Assembly: GCF_000262045.1 (NCBI RefSeq)
Contig: NZ_AJVF01000037.1
Span: 1-64,000, forward strand
Direction of reading: 5' to 3'
Origin: Bacillus siamensis KCTC 13613
Lineage (GTDB): Bacteria; Bacillota; Bacilli; Bacillales; Bacillaceae
DNA length: 64,000 nt
Of the stretch, positions 7,850-17,245 are shown piece by piece (position 1 is the stretch's first letter; the number at the start of each line of letters is the position of its first letter). Below the pieces are notes generated by a model. It saw only the letters and a list, made by a program, of their open reading frames with translations, was not told the DNA's origin and ran no database searches. The translations under genes and the position numbers were made by a program.

Positions 7850-8163
7850 TGGCTTGGCTGCTGTTATTTATTGCCGGAGCGGAGGAAGTTGTAGCGGCCG
7901 TTGCCATGAAACATATTGACGGTTTTAAAAAAAAGTGGCCGCTGATTGTCATGGTAACAGGCTTTATGCTTTCATTCTTTTGCCTTTCAGGAGCGATGCA
8001 GGTTCTTCCCACAGGTGTCGCGTATGCGGCTTGGACCGGGATGGGAAGCATCGGCGTATCAGCCGTGGGCATACTTTGGTTTAAAGAAAAATTCAATCTG
8101 TCACAATTGGTGTCTCTGGGGCTTATCCTCATCGGTGTCATCGGTTTGAAACTGACAACGTGA
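7849..8163 (+). CDS. yvdR: SMR multidrug efflux subunit, partner of YvdS
   Basis: A 104-aa four-helix SMR protein. Helix 1 carries the paired glutamates in AGAEEVVAAVAMKHID and helix 3 the GVAYAAWTGMGSIG signature. The ATG overlaps the yvdS stop (TAATG), the usual arrangement of paired SMR genes such as ykkCD and ebrAB. It acts in the cytoplasmic membrane. The gene ends just before a strong bidirectional terminator. Confidence 0.88.
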   Translation: MAWLLLFIAGAEEVVAAVAMKHIDGFKKKWPLIVMVTGFMLSFFCLSGAMQVLPTGVAYAAWTGMGSIGVSAVGILWFKEKFNLSQLVSLGLILIGVIGLKLTT

Positions 8164-8185
8164 TGTCCGGAGACAGCTTTTCAAA

Positions 8186-8224
8186 TAAAAAACAAAGGGC
8201 CCTAAGCGGGCCCTTTGTTTTTTT
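8186..8224. terminator. Bidirectional terminator between yvdR and the CynX-type transporter
   Basis: AAACAAAGGGCCC-TAAGC-GGGCCCTTTGTTT is a perfect 13-bp stem with A-run and T-run on either side; it serves both convergent genes. Confidence 0.9.
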
Positions 8225-9437
8225 ATGCTGTTTTGATCTGTTCCGCTTTTCCCGCTCCGACACCGAAAATGAAAATCAGGACGGAGACCGCGATCAGCAT
8301 GAATAACGGAACCGTCCAGCCGTGCGTGATATCATGCAGCAGGCCGAATACGAGCGGTCCGAACGCTGCAAGCAAATATCCGAATGACTGGGCCATTCCC
8401 GAAAGCGCCGCGGCTTCATGGACATGGCGGGTCCGCAGGCTGAAGAACATCATTGCCAGACTGAACGCACAGCCTCCCGCAATTCCGATCAAAATGACCC
8501 ATAGCGGAGTGAGAGCCGGGCTTCCGAAAAGAACGCCGGCAATCCCGATAAGGAAAAATAAAGCCGTCAGGCCGGCGAGTGCGCGCTGGTTTTTCATTTT
8601 AGCGGCAGCGATCGGCACGATAAAAGTAATCGGCAGGACTGAGAATTGCATTAATGAAAGCATCCATCCCGCCTTACTTGAGCTGAGTCCATTCTGCTGA
8701 AGAATTTCCGGCAGCCAAGCGATGACGGTGTAAAAAATAAGGGATTGCAGCCCCATGAACAACGTCACCTTCCACGCCAGCGGAGACCGCAGCAGACTGC
8801 TTTTCTTCTCTCCGTTTGTCCCAGTCGTGCGGACGGGCAATTCGCGTCCTCGCATTTGCGGAATCCACATGACGAACGCAATGAAAGAAAGGATAGCCCA
8901 GCAGCCGAGCGCGCCTTTCCAGCCTAACCCCGCTGAAGAGGCGATCGGCACGCTGATGCCGGATGCAATCGCGCCGCACAGATTCATAGAAACCGAGTAG
9001 ACGCCGGTCATGACGCCTAAATTTCCGGGAAACTTATGTTTAATGAGACCCGGCAGCAGGACGTTGCATACGGCGATCGACAATCCTAACAGGATCGTTC
9101 CGAAAAAGAGAGTGCCGATCCCTGCGATGGAGCGCAGCAGCGTTCCGGCTGTCAGGACAATTAATGATGACAGTAAGACAATCTCGGTCCCGAAGCGCCG
9201 GGACAATAAAGGAACAAACGGCGACAGACATGCAAAGGCCAAAAGCGGCACTGTCGTAATGGTGCCGGCAGCCGCATTGGTCATTCCGAGGCTGTCCCGA
9301 ATTGAGGAAACGAGCGGTCCGACCGATGTCAGAGGCGCTCTGAGGTTGGCCCCTATCAATATGACTCCGATAACCAGCAATATCAGTTTTTTACGCTGAC
9401 TTGCTTGCAGAATTTGATGTTCGTCTTCAATTTTCAT
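8223..9437 (-). CDS. CynX/NimT-family MFS transporter
   Basis: A 404-aa MFS transporter of the CynX/NimT (cyanate/nitroimidazole) group, with 12 membrane segments and the group-typical GANLRAPLTSVGPL in TM1 and SVSMNLCGAIASG in TM5. It resembles B. subtilis YycB. The ATG at 9437 is chosen because GGAGG lies 6 nt upstream; reading further upstream only translates the overlapping regulator in another frame. It overlaps the end of the GntR gene by 11 bp, so the two are one operon and translationally coupled. Substrate unknown; an anionic or weak-acid compound is possible. Confidence 0.78.
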   Translation of the reverse strand: MKIEDEHQILQASQRKKLILLVIGVILIGANLRAPLTSVGPLVSSIRDSLGMTNAAAGTITTVPLLAFACLSPFVPLLSRRFGTEIVLLSSLIVLTAGTLLRSIAGIGTLFFGTILLGLSIAVCNVLLPGLIKHKFPGNLGVMTGVYSVSMNLCGAIASGISVPIASSAGLGWKGALGCWAILSFIAFVMWIPQMRGRELPVRTTGTNGEKKSSLLRSPLAWKVTLFMGLQSLIFYTVIAWLPEILQQNGLSSSKAGWMLSLMQFSVLPITFIVPIAAAKMKNQRALAGLTALFFLIGIAGVLFGSPALTPLWVILIGIAGGCAFSLAMMFFSLRTRHVHEAAALSGMAQSFGYLLAAFGPLVFGLLHDITHGWTVPLFMLIAVSVLIFIFGVGAGKAEQIKTA

Positions 9438-10113
9438 GTTCATCCTCCATGTGTATTGTATCTTTAAATACTGTGATGTATTGGTTGACGGCCTCCATGG
9501 CCTCATCCGGTTTCTGTCCGGCAATCGCAGCGGCAAGCTGGGTATGGATCCGGATAGCAGGGGTGATTTCCAAGAGATTATGGACTGACGCACAAAGCGC
9601 ATCCGTCATATGCTCGTACAGATCAGAAAGCATATTGTTATGGGCCGCCTGTACAATTGTTTTGTGCAGTTTAATGTCAGCTTCGGCATACCGTTTTCGA
9701 TCTTCATTTTGCAAGGCCGCTTCACATTCATCTAAGCATGCCTTCAGTGCTTTCAGGTCTTCGTCATTACGCCTTTGGGCCGCCAATCGTGCAGCTTCTC
9801 TCTCAAGTGCGTATCTGACTTCTAATGTTTCAAGCAAATTTGATTTTTTAATATGGCGGTAAAATGCCGCGCCGAGGACACTGGATGAGCTGACATACGT
9901 ACCGCTCCCCTGCCTAGTCTGAAGAAGGCCGGCATGTACGAGCGCCCGAATGGCCTCACGTAATGTGTTTCGGCTCACATCAAATTGCTTCATTAAATCC
10001 AGCTCAGGGGGAATGCGCGTCCCGACCGGCCATTTATCCGATTGTATTAACGATTCAATTTGCGCCACCACTTGTTCTACGAGCGACAGTCTGCTTGTTT
10101 TGGATATCTCCAT
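9427..10113 (-). CDS. FadR-type GntR regulator (FCD domain)
   Basis: A 228-aa regulator. The winged HTH (about 10-75) reads LVEQVVAQIESLIQSDKWPVG...IPPELDLMKQFDVSRNTLREAIR, the GntR signature, and the remainder is an all-helical FCD domain with the metal-ligand-like ALEREAARLAA and ADIKLHKTIVQAAHN. ATG at 10113 with AGAGGTG upstream is preferred to a TTG one codon earlier. It leads the operon with the CynX-type transporter, so it probably controls it in response to a carboxylate. Confidence 0.78.
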   Translation of the reverse strand: MEISKTSRLSLVEQVVAQIESLIQSDKWPVGTRIPPELDLMKQFDVSRNTLREAIRALVHAGLLQTRQGSGTYVSSSSVLGAAFYRHIKKSNLLETLEVRYALEREAARLAAQRRNDEDLKALKACLDECEAALQNEDRKRYAEADIKLHKTIVQAAHNNMLSDLYEHMTDALCASVHNLLEITPAIRIHTQLAAAIAGQKPDEAMEAVNQYITVFKDTIHMEDEHEN

Positions 10114-10202
10114 CAAAACACCTCTGTAATTTGTAGGATGATTCTATCATTGGGTAATATAACATAAATGAAGCGAAGATGTAAATCAGCCGGAACGAAA
10201 AA

Positions 10203-10222
10203 AAGTGAGATTTCTCTCACCC
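10203..10222 (-). terminator. Terminator after small ORF
   Basis: On the minus strand GTGAGA-GAAA-TCTCAC is followed by TTTTTTTCG. It ends a short minus-strand transcript that could carry the 15-codon ORF at 10258-10305. Confidence 0.65.
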
Positions 10223-10257
10223 TTCGGCGCTTTATGAACGTTTTAAATTGACTGACG

Positions 10258-10305
10258 TTACGACGAACTTGTCATGGCGGCGGCGATTTTTTCGTATTTA
10301 TTCAT
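10258..10305 (-). CDS. Possible 15-aa peptide MNKYEKIAAAMTSSS
   Basis: A 15-codon ORF with a good ribosome binding site (GGAGGA, 5 nt spacing) and a following intrinsic terminator. I do not recognise the peptide. It might be a genuine small protein, an sRNA with a chance ORF, or the surviving 5' end of a deleted gene. Nothing in the GntR or pbuE neighbours requires it. Confidence 0.3.
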   Translation of the reverse strand: MNKYEKIAAAMTSSS

Positions 10306-10489
10306 CGGTTTCCTCCGGCTGTGTAATGTTTGATCTGTATAGACTCCTTACGGTTATCATAAATTTTTTTCTGCTTCATCAATGACCCGCTATTGAAATT
10401 GAAAGGATTTCCTCGAATTTTCTATGGAATCTCTCTCACTATTATGGTAGAATTCTTTGCAGAAACGGACACAAACGAATATTGTATAC

Positions 10490-10600
10490 ATTGTATAACC
10501 TCAATGATATGGTTTGAGGGTGTCTACCAGGAACCGTAAAATCCTGATTACAAAAAATTGTCCCGCACACTTTTTGTAATCAGGATTTTTTATTTTCTAA
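10490..10600 (+). promoter_or_regulatory. Adenine riboswitch with intrinsic terminator
   Basis: The purine-riboswitch core is visible: P1 strands TTGTA/TACAA, P2 CCTCAA/TTTGAGG enclosing TGATATGG, the junction GTGTCTACC, and P3 CAGGA/TCCTG with loop ACCGTAAAA. The discriminator position is T in CTGATTAC, as in adenine-binding pbuE, instead of the C of guanine switches. The 3' half ATCCTGATTACAAAA also pairs with TTTTTGTAATCAGGAT (10571-10586), followed by a T-run, giving the terminator. Adenine binding stabilises the aptamer and switches pbuE on. Confidence 0.95.
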
Positions 10601-10607
10601 AAAATAA

Positions 10608-11786
<1,179 letters not shown>

Positions 11787-11792
11787 GTGTGA

Positions 11793-11838
11793 GACCGCAA
11801 AAAAGCCGAAGGAGTTCCTTCGGCTTTTGCGGTCTTTT
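11793..11838. terminator. Bidirectional terminator pbuE/ydhK
   Basis: ACCGCAAAA-GCCGAAGGA / TCCTTCGGC-TTTTGCGGT hairpin with T7 beyond; convergent genes on both sides. Confidence 0.9.
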
Positions 11839-11839
11839 T

Positions 11840-12406
11840 TTATTTTGCGGCGGAAAGCTCGTCTTCTGTCACCCATTTATGGTTCGTTACTTTTTGGCCG
11901 CCGTCCGTCGGTGTATAGTCGACCATATAAACGGTTGTCTTTTTGGCTGAATCAATAACGGCTTCGGCACCCTTCATGCCTTTCATATGGGATGCCTCGA
12001 TGACGGCCTTGTCACCCGGCTTTAACGTCTTATCACCGGCGCCCTTTAATTCTTCCTGTATGACCCATTTATGATCTTTAACGCGCTTTCCTCCAGTTGT
12101 CGGCGTGTAAGATACACTGTAAACCGTTGTATCATAAGCACCTGTTACGGTTCCTTGCGCATTTTTCATGCCCTTCATATGAGAAGCTAAAATCATGACG
12201 TCACTGCCGACTTTATAAGTCGGATTTTCGGCCTTCTTTAAACCTTTCGGCACCTCGGATGAACCTGAGTGATTCATGTCTTCGTGAGCGTGCGTTTCTT
12301 TGTCTTTCGCTTTTTCGCTTCCTCCTGAAGATTGGCTGTTGCATCCGGCAAGCGCCAGGACGGGAATGAGGAGAAACATGCTGAATAAAAATAATCTTGC
12401 TTTCAT
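11840..12406 (-). CDS. ydhK: DUF1541 lipoprotein YdhK
   Basis: A 188-aa predicted lipoprotein. Residues 1-22 form a signal peptide with a lipobox LALAGC (Cys about 22); a Ser/Lys/His-rich linker follows, then two tandem DUF1541 (YdhK) repeats, each with ASHMKGMK and a later VYxVxYTPTxGGxxVxxHKWV segment. The start at 12406 is set by AAGGAG 8 nt upstream and by the signal peptide; reading further upstream adds 59 residues that destroy the signal. The His/Met-rich repeats hint at metal binding outside the membrane, which is inference. Function otherwise unknown. Confidence 0.88.
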   Translation of the reverse strand: MKARLFLFSMFLLIPVLALAGCNSQSSGGSEKAKDKETHAHEDMNHSGSSEVPKGLKKAENPTYKVGSDVMILASHMKGMKNAQGTVTGAYDTTVYSVSYTPTTGGKRVKDHKWVIQEELKGAGDKTLKPGDKAVIEASHMKGMKGAEAVIDSAKKTTVYMVDYTPTDGGQKVTNHKWVTEDELSAAK

Positions 12407-12550
12407 TTCAAGAACTCCTTTGCCTTTTTGATTTTTTACTTTTCCCTTTCGGTTCGTCAGTAAAACAAAAGATGAATTGCAGCCGGTCACCTCTCCTAAT
12501 TCTTCAAATCTCTCTTCATTGCCTTTCGTCAGGTGAAATTGTTCACAAAA

Positions 12551-12579
12551 TGTACACATTAATGGAAATGCAGTATAAT
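12551..12579 (+). promoter_or_regulatory. Candidate promoter of the small membrane protein
   Basis: TGTACA, 17 nt, perfect TATAAT, 30 nt before the start at 12610. Confidence 0.5.
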
Positions 12580-12609
12580 TCAATTATCAGATAATAGGGG
12601 GAACTCATC

Positions 12610-12783
12610 ATGAAAACGAAGGTTTTTGCGGTGGTATTAGGCGCTGTTTTAATGGTTGCAGGTTTGATTTTGGCAGAGGTTTCACTTTATATGGAATACA
12701 TCACCATGCTCGGAGCTATGATTTTTTCTTCTATCTTTATGTCAGAGCCGAAAAGGAAATTTCGCGTCATCAAAGGGGTTTGA
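12610..12783 (+). CDS. Small two-helix membrane protein
   Basis: A 57-aa ORF with GGGGGA upstream of ATG. It has two hydrophobic segments (about residues 5-22 and 28-45: VFAVVLGAVLMVAGLILA and MEYITMLGAMIFSSIFM) and a basic C-terminal tail SEPKRKFRVIKGV. It is preceded by a TATAAT promoter and followed by a terminator, so it is probably real. I do not recognise the family and can propose no function. Confidence 0.6.
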   Translation: MKTKVFAVVLGAVLMVAGLILAEVSLYMEYITMLGAMIFSSIFMSEPKRKFRVIKGV

Positions 12784-12794
12784 CTTTTCTATTA

Positions 12795-12825
12795 ACCGCC
12801 GTCTTCTCAGGACGGCGGTTTTTTT
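12795..12825. terminator. Bidirectional terminator
   Basis: AACCGCCGTC-TTCTCAG-GACGGCGGTT followed by T7; serves the small membrane protein and pbpE. Confidence 0.85.
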
Positions 12826-12834
12826 GTATGTCAC

Positions 12835-14193
12835 TCAGTCTATTCGCAAAGCGGTTTCTTCTGTGCCGTCTTGATATAAAACGAAATGTGAGGCCGCCTG
12901 GGCTTTATCATCGACAAATTCAATTTCAAGCGGCAGTGCCCTGACAAAATAACGGGTTTCCGTCATTGGGAATAATTCGAATGGTGTCTGCCCGTCTATA
13001 GTAAGATACAATCGATTTTCTTTTACCGCCACCGATGCATGTGTATCATCCTGAAATGAGTAATCACCGGTAAATCTGCTGTAAATCGCAGGATCGATAT
13101 CTGCTTTTTTCTGATCCGCCGGACGTTTCGGAATCACGTATGGCTGATCAAATAAGATGTTTACGGCCGCGGCAATCACAGCTTGTTCAAATTGATACGG
13201 TTGTTCCATATTGCTGAGATAGATCAGTGTTTTATTGTGGTCAATATAACGGATCATCAGAGTTGAATAGCCCGGCCAGCCTCCGTCGTGACTGACAACC
13301 TTCCCTTTTTGGGGGCTGTTTTGAATCATCCAGCCAAATCCATACCCGAAGTGCTCTTCTTCATTCCAATAGCCAGGTGTAAAAGCTTGGTCTTTCGTCT
13401 CTTTGCTGATGATTTCTTCCGTATAAAGAGCCTGATCAAACAGATATAAATCTCTTATCGCGGAGTTAACGGTTCCGTCACCTTGAATGCCGTCAAGGAA
13501 GACGACATAATCGGTTTCCTCAAGTTCATCAGGCAGGACATACTCTCCGGAATGCACATCATAGACATAGCCATATGCATAGTTCGGGATGTTTTCTTTA
13601 CTCAGCCTTCTGTTATAAACCCGCGTATCGTTCATACGGAGCGGATGAAATACAGCTTGCTTCATAAATGCAGCAAAACTCATGCCTGATACAATTTCAA
13701 TCATAACCGCTAACACAACATACCCCGTATTACTGTAAAGCCACCCCTTACCCGGCGGGAAATAAGCATCCGGTTTATGCTGCTTAAGCATATCGATCAC
13801 ATCTTGATTCACTGCAATTCTGTCCCGGTCCCAATGTGTTAAGAACAGCTCCATATAATCCGGCAATCCTGACGTATGATGAAGTAAATGCCGAATGGTA
13901 ATGCCCGGATAAGGAAAATCAGGAAGCCACCGCTCTATCATATCGTCATACCGCAGCTTCCCCTGCTGCTCTAACTTCATAATTCCGAGAGCAGTAAACG
14001 GCTTCGATACTGAGGCCAATTCAAAGACAGAGCGGTCATTCAGCATCCTGTTTGTTTCCAGTTCTGCAGTGCCGAATGAACCCTGATATAAAATGCGGCC
14101 GTTTTCTGCCGCTAAAACAGCTCCGTTTATTTCATGCCTTCCGTCTAAAGTGCTGAAAAGCTGTTCAAAAGCTTGTTTTTTCTTATCCTTCAT
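12835..14193 (-). CDS. pbpE: Penicillin-binding protein 4* / serine hydrolase
   Basis: A 452-aa class-C beta-lactamase-fold protein, matching B. subtilis PbpE over its length. Active-site motifs are present: S61-V-S-K64 (SxxK), Y153-S-N155 (YxN) and a late HDG (SHDGGWPG) in place of KTG. The C-terminal 100 residues form the extra domain of the PbpE group. There is no signal peptide, as in PbpE. Family members act on peptidoglycan or D-amino-acid peptides, and PbpE is linked to cell-envelope stress and spores. The sigma-W promoter upstream supports this. In B. subtilis racX follows it in the operon; here no racX is present. Confidence 0.88.
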   Translation of the reverse strand: MKDKKKQAFEQLFSTLDGRHEINGAVLAAENGRILYQGSFGTAELETNRMLNDRSVFELASVSKPFTALGIMKLEQQGKLRYDDMIERWLPDFPYPGITIRHLLHHTSGLPDYMELFLTHWDRDRIAVNQDVIDMLKQHKPDAYFPPGKGWLYSNTGYVVLAVMIEIVSGMSFAAFMKQAVFHPLRMNDTRVYNRRLSKENIPNYAYGYVYDVHSGEYVLPDELEETDYVVFLDGIQGDGTVNSAIRDLYLFDQALYTEEIISKETKDQAFTPGYWNEEEHFGYGFGWMIQNSPQKGKVVSHDGGWPGYSTLMIRYIDHNKTLIYLSNMEQPYQFEQAVIAAAVNILFDQPYVIPKRPADQKKADIDPAIYSRFTGDYSFQDDTHASVAVKENRLYLTIDGQTPFELFPMTETRYFVRALPLEIEFVDDKAQAASHFVLYQDGTEETALRID

Positions 14194-14230
14194 TATGATC
14201 CCCCCATATAAAAACTGTATCTCTCTTTTA

Positions 14231-14256
14231 TACGAATGGCTTTTATATGAGTTTCA
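14231..14256 (-). promoter_or_regulatory. Sigma-W promoter of pbpE
   Basis: On the minus strand TGAAAC, 16 nt, CGTA exactly matches the sigma-W consensus, 38 nt before the pbpE start. B. subtilis pbpE belongs to the sigma-W regulon, which supports the call. Confidence 0.85.
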
Positions 14257-14332
14257 ATATTCTCCCTTAAACGGCACAAGTCGGTAAATATACGATGATA
14301 ATCAGAAGCCGCGGAGTTTTTATGACAATCTT

Positions 14333-14602
14333 TTATTCACACAATACAGTACAGGCTTCGAATTCAACATGCTTCTCATCTTTTTTGGCCCCGGCAATTT
14401 CCATAGTTGAAAACATCGCACAGACGACAGCTTTGTATTCGTTCATGACGGTTTGAATTTCAATCAGGAACCGTTCGGATGAAGCCGCGCATTCCGTTAC
14501 GTACTCTTTCATTTTGCCGATAATATCATCTGCCTGACGGCTGAATCCTGCAGCCTCCAAATCACTCTCAAACTGGTTTTTGTTCATCAAATGAATATGC
14601 AT
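14333..14602 (-). CDS. Hypothetical 89-aa soluble protein
   Basis: An 89-aa acidic, helix-rich protein with no signal or membrane segment. It contains four cysteines, two close to the C terminus (FEACTVLCE). The ATG at 14602 with GAAAGGGG upstream is preferred; an internal ATG five codons later (MNKNQF) is possible. I do not recognise a family. It follows no obvious operon partner. Confidence 0.5.
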   Translation of the reverse strand: MHIHLMNKNQFESDLEAAGFSRQADDIIGKMKEYVTECAASSERFLIEIQTVMNEYKAVVCAMFSTMEIAGAKKDEKHVEFEACTVLCE

Positions 14603-14834
14603 TTTCAGGCCCCTTTCAGCAGTAGGTTTGTGGTTATACCTACTGTAAAGGACAGGGTTGGATAAACTTTTAATAAAATATGAACAAACTATGAATTGGC
14701 GCATCAGCCTGACCCGCGTGCATCCGGCTGTTCTCCATACCATTTGAACTACCTGAAAATAATACTTCTTTACTCTATTAAAAACAGCTCATATATGATC
14801 TAATACTGTAAAACAATCGTTTAGGAGGCGGCCT

Positions 14835-15089
14835 ATGTCAACAGCAGGAAACCGGCAAAAATTTTGGGTTAAGGCGATGCTTATAGCGGTCTTTGCTGTG
14901 TTTGTCTTCTCTTTTTCTGAGAATCATTCACAAAAGGACTGGCACGCGACAGTAGATCAGGCGTCCGTGAATGTTTTCGGCCAGCAGATCTTTGAAAAAG
15001 ACCGTCTGGAAAAAACACTCGGCGCACGTGAGGCAGAATCTCTTCTGACTCTTATCAAACTCGCAAATGAAGAGCATCACATCATCTAA
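14835..15089 (+). CDS. Hypothetical membrane-anchored protein
   Basis: An 84-aa protein with one N-terminal membrane segment (about residues 12-28, AMLIAVFAVFVFSFS) and a hydrophilic extracytoplasmic tail. A strong AGGAGG lies 7 nt before ATG. No family recognised. It ends before a bidirectional terminator shared with ydhE. Confidence 0.6.
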   Translation: MSTAGNRQKFWVKAMLIAVFAVFVFSFSENHSQKDWHATVDQASVNVFGQQIFEKDRLEKTLGAREAESLLTLIKLANEEHHII

Positions 15090-15099
15090 GAGTCTTTAT

Positions 15100-15142
15100 A
15101 AAAAGCCTGTTTCCCTTTTTACAGCGGAAACAGGCTTTTTTC
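15100..15142. terminator. Bidirectional terminator before ydhE
   Basis: AAAAAGCCTGTTTCC / GGAAACAGGCTTTTT stem with flanking T and A tracts. Confidence 0.85.
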
Positions 15143-15147
15143 GTGTA

Positions 15148-16335
15148 TTATTTTTTTTGTTCAATAAACCGGTCGATCCGGGCCAGAACATCTTTCATGT
15201 CCATGCATTCTTTAAAGCTTTCGTTAATGGCTTGAATGCCTTGTTTATATTTCCGGTTATGCAGCACTTCTTCTGCAGCAAGCTTTAACTTTTCAGCGCT
15301 TAATTCATCTTTTTGCACTGTATAGCCGGCATTCAGTTCAGTCAGGCGGCGTGCAATCATCGGCTGATCTTTATCATGCGGGATGACAACCAGCGGCACT
15401 TGATAATGAATGCCTTCATTTACACTGTTCATTCCGCCATGTGTAACAAATAGGTCAGCCTGCTCCAGCACCTCAAGCTGCGGCACGTATGGAGCGATGA
15501 TAAAGTTTTCCGGCGCCTGTTTGATTTTCGACAGATCGGCTATTTCTCCGGCGGCGATGACAACCTTGCCTTCAAAATCTGAGAACGCGTCTATGCACAG
15601 ATTGAAAAACGCTTCCGTGTCCCAGAGTACCGTCCCCATTGAAATATAAATGACTTTTTCATCCTTTAAAGAATCAATCGGGAAGTCGGCGTGCCCCTTT
15701 CTCTTCGGAAAACTTGGACTGATAAATAAATACTCATCTCCGAACGTCTCGCTTTCGGGCTGAAAATATCTGCTTGTATAGACGACGTTCAGTTCACCCG
15801 TGTTGTTCATAAATTGGAGCAGGCTGTCAGGAGCAACGCCGTATTTGTCTTTCATCTCAGCCAACAGCTCTTCACATTCCCTATCCGGCTGAAACGGCAC
15901 GCCCGATTCCGGATGGAGCGGGAGGGTTTTCAGGCCGTCTTCGTTGAGCAGGAAGGATGCTGAAGAAGAGATGCCGGGAATGTTGAGATAATCTCTCACC
16001 AGCTCTCCCGCACCGAATTTATCATAATAGACGGCGTCGAATTGAATGTCCTCAGCCAGACGCTGCACAATATGTAAAATCTCCAGTGACGTTTTGATAT
16101 GAATTTTTAAGAATGGCAGTATGCCGGACGGGCTGTCTGGATCAATGGGTGTCATTCTGAGCAGATCGCGGTGAAGGTGAACCTCCGCCCCTACTCCTTC
16201 CAGCCTGCTTTTGTATTTTTCCGTTGAGATATAATGAACGTGATCGCCCCGTTCACTGAAGGCCTTTGTCATACCGAGGGTCGGGTTTACGTGTCCTTCT
16301 GCGGGAAAATTGACCATGAGAATATGTTTTGCCAT
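15148..16335 (-). CDS. ydhE: UDP-glycosyltransferase (macrolide glycosyltransferase family)
   Basis: A 395-aa GT1-family (GT-B fold) glycosyltransferase. The N-terminal Rossmann half begins ILMVNFPAEGHVNPTLGM with the catalytic-type His, and the C-terminal donor-binding half holds ENFIIAPYVPQLEVLEQ and FVTHGGMNSVNEGI, the MGT/UGT signature with HGG. It closely follows B. subtilis YdhE (YjiC group), whose relatives glucosylate macrolides, flavonoids and other xenobiotics using UDP-glucose. It is cytosolic. The start at 16335 is set by AAAGGAG; a longer reading adds 23 residues without an RBS. It has its own promoter and lies downstream of ydhC. Confidence 0.88.
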   Translation of the reverse strand: MAKHILMVNFPAEGHVNPTLGMTKAFSERGDHVHYISTEKYKSRLEGVGAEVHLHRDLLRMTPIDPDSPSGILPFLKIHIKTSLEILHIVQRLAEDIQFDAVYYDKFGAGELVRDYLNIPGISSSASFLLNEDGLKTLPLHPESGVPFQPDRECEELLAEMKDKYGVAPDSLLQFMNNTGELNVVYTSRYFQPESETFGDEYLFISPSFPKRKGHADFPIDSLKDEKVIYISMGTVLWDTEAFFNLCIDAFSDFEGKVVIAAGEIADLSKIKQAPENFIIAPYVPQLEVLEQADLFVTHGGMNSVNEGIHYQVPLVVIPHDKDQPMIARRLTELNAGYTVQKDELSAEKLKLAAEEVLHNRKYKQGIQAINESFKECMDMKDVLARIDRFIEQKK

Positions 16336-16375
16336 TTTCAAACTCCTTTGCCTTTTTTGCGCTTTTTCCATATCC

Positions 16376-16404
16376 ATCATAAATGAGCAGAAAAAATCAT
16401 GCAA
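16376..16404 (-). promoter_or_regulatory. Sigma-A promoter of ydhE
   Basis: TTGCAT, 17 nt, TATGAT on the minus strand, about 40 nt before the ydhE start and after the ydhC terminator. Confidence 0.65.
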
Positions 16405-16447
16405 GAAACATCAGTCAGGTCTTTATTGCAGTTTGATGACACCGCAA

Positions 16448-16474
16448 AAAAAAAGGACAAGGCTTTTCGCCTTG
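16448..16474 (-). terminator. ydhC terminator
   Basis: On the minus strand GACAAGGC-GAAAA-GCCTTGTC followed by T9. It separates ydhC from ydhE. Confidence 0.85.
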
Positions 16475-16475
16475 T

Positions 16476-17162
16476 CTATCGTGATGATTCGTCTGTTTCT
16501 TGTGCTTTCAGCACGCCTTTCAGATGTTCTGCATCGTGCTTGAGATGTTCCGTCATATAGTGCACAGCTTTTGTTTTGTCGCCTTTTTTTATTTCTTCAA
16601 AGACTTTCCGGTGCTCATGTAAGATCACTTCCGCACGGTCATCCCCTTTAAAATTAAGGACTCTGCAAAAATGAATCAGCACATTGACATGCTCAAGCAG
16701 CTTGGCCAGCTGACTGTTATGGCTGAACTCCACAAGGAGCTGATGAAACGTTTCATTCAAGGAAATAATCTCCGTCTCTTTGACGCCTTTATGGATGGCT
16801 TCTTCCGTCTCCCGCAGCTGTTTTTCGATGAGTTCAATTTCACTCTCAGCCGCTTCATCAATGACGAGTTCGACCGCCAGTGATTCAAGTGACATTCTGA
16901 TTTGATAAATCTCTTCAACATCCTTTACGGATAAAGAATAGATGACAAAGCCGTTTCGATCGTCTGCCGTCAGAAGTCCGTCCTTTTCAAGGAGCCGCAT
17001 CGCTTCTCTGACCGGCGACCGGCTGACTCCGAAATCCTTGGCCAGCTGTGTTTCATTCAGCCGTTCTCCCGGTTTAAAAATCCCGTCAAATATCATTTTT
17101 TTCAATTGGGAATAAAATTGCAGATAATACGGGGTTGGCTTATCTAATTTAAAGTTATCCAT
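16476..17162 (-). CDS. ydhC: GntR-family regulator with FCD domain
   Basis: A 228-aa FadR/VanR-type regulator: winged HTH (about residues 8-72, YLQFYSQLKKMIFDG...FGVSRSPVREAMRLLEK) then an FCD ligand domain that usually binds a metal and an organic acid (residues in RMSLESLAVEL, LNETFHQLLV, EHRKVFEEI). It corresponds to B. subtilis YdhC. Start at 17162 (MDNFKL) with AGAGGTAGGAAAG upstream. It is divergent from the dehydrogenase/hydrolase operon at 17343, whose promoter carries a box shared with the TauE/SafE gene; YdhC is the natural candidate to bind it, which is inference. Confidence 0.83.
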   Translation of the reverse strand: MDNFKLDKPTPYYLQFYSQLKKMIFDGIFKPGERLNETQLAKDFGVSRSPVREAMRLLEKDGLLTADDRNGFVIYSLSVKDVEEIYQIRMSLESLAVELVIDEAAESEIELIEKQLRETEEAIHKGVKETEIISLNETFHQLLVEFSHNSQLAKLLEHVNVLIHFCRVLNFKGDDRAEVILHEHRKVFEEIKKGDKTKAVHYMTEHLKHDAEHLKGVLKAQETDESSR

Positions 17163-17245
17163 CTTTCCTACCTCTTCATACAATTTAGGCCTTATTGTTA
17201 CCAAGATCATATAACAGTTTATCTATGGAAGCAACATTCCCGAGC

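Noticed and set aside
9444-9602. N-terminal extension of the CynX-type transporter
   Set aside because: It is the overlapping part of the GntR gene read in another frame; GGAGG sits directly before the ATG at 9437 and the extra residues are not transporter-like.
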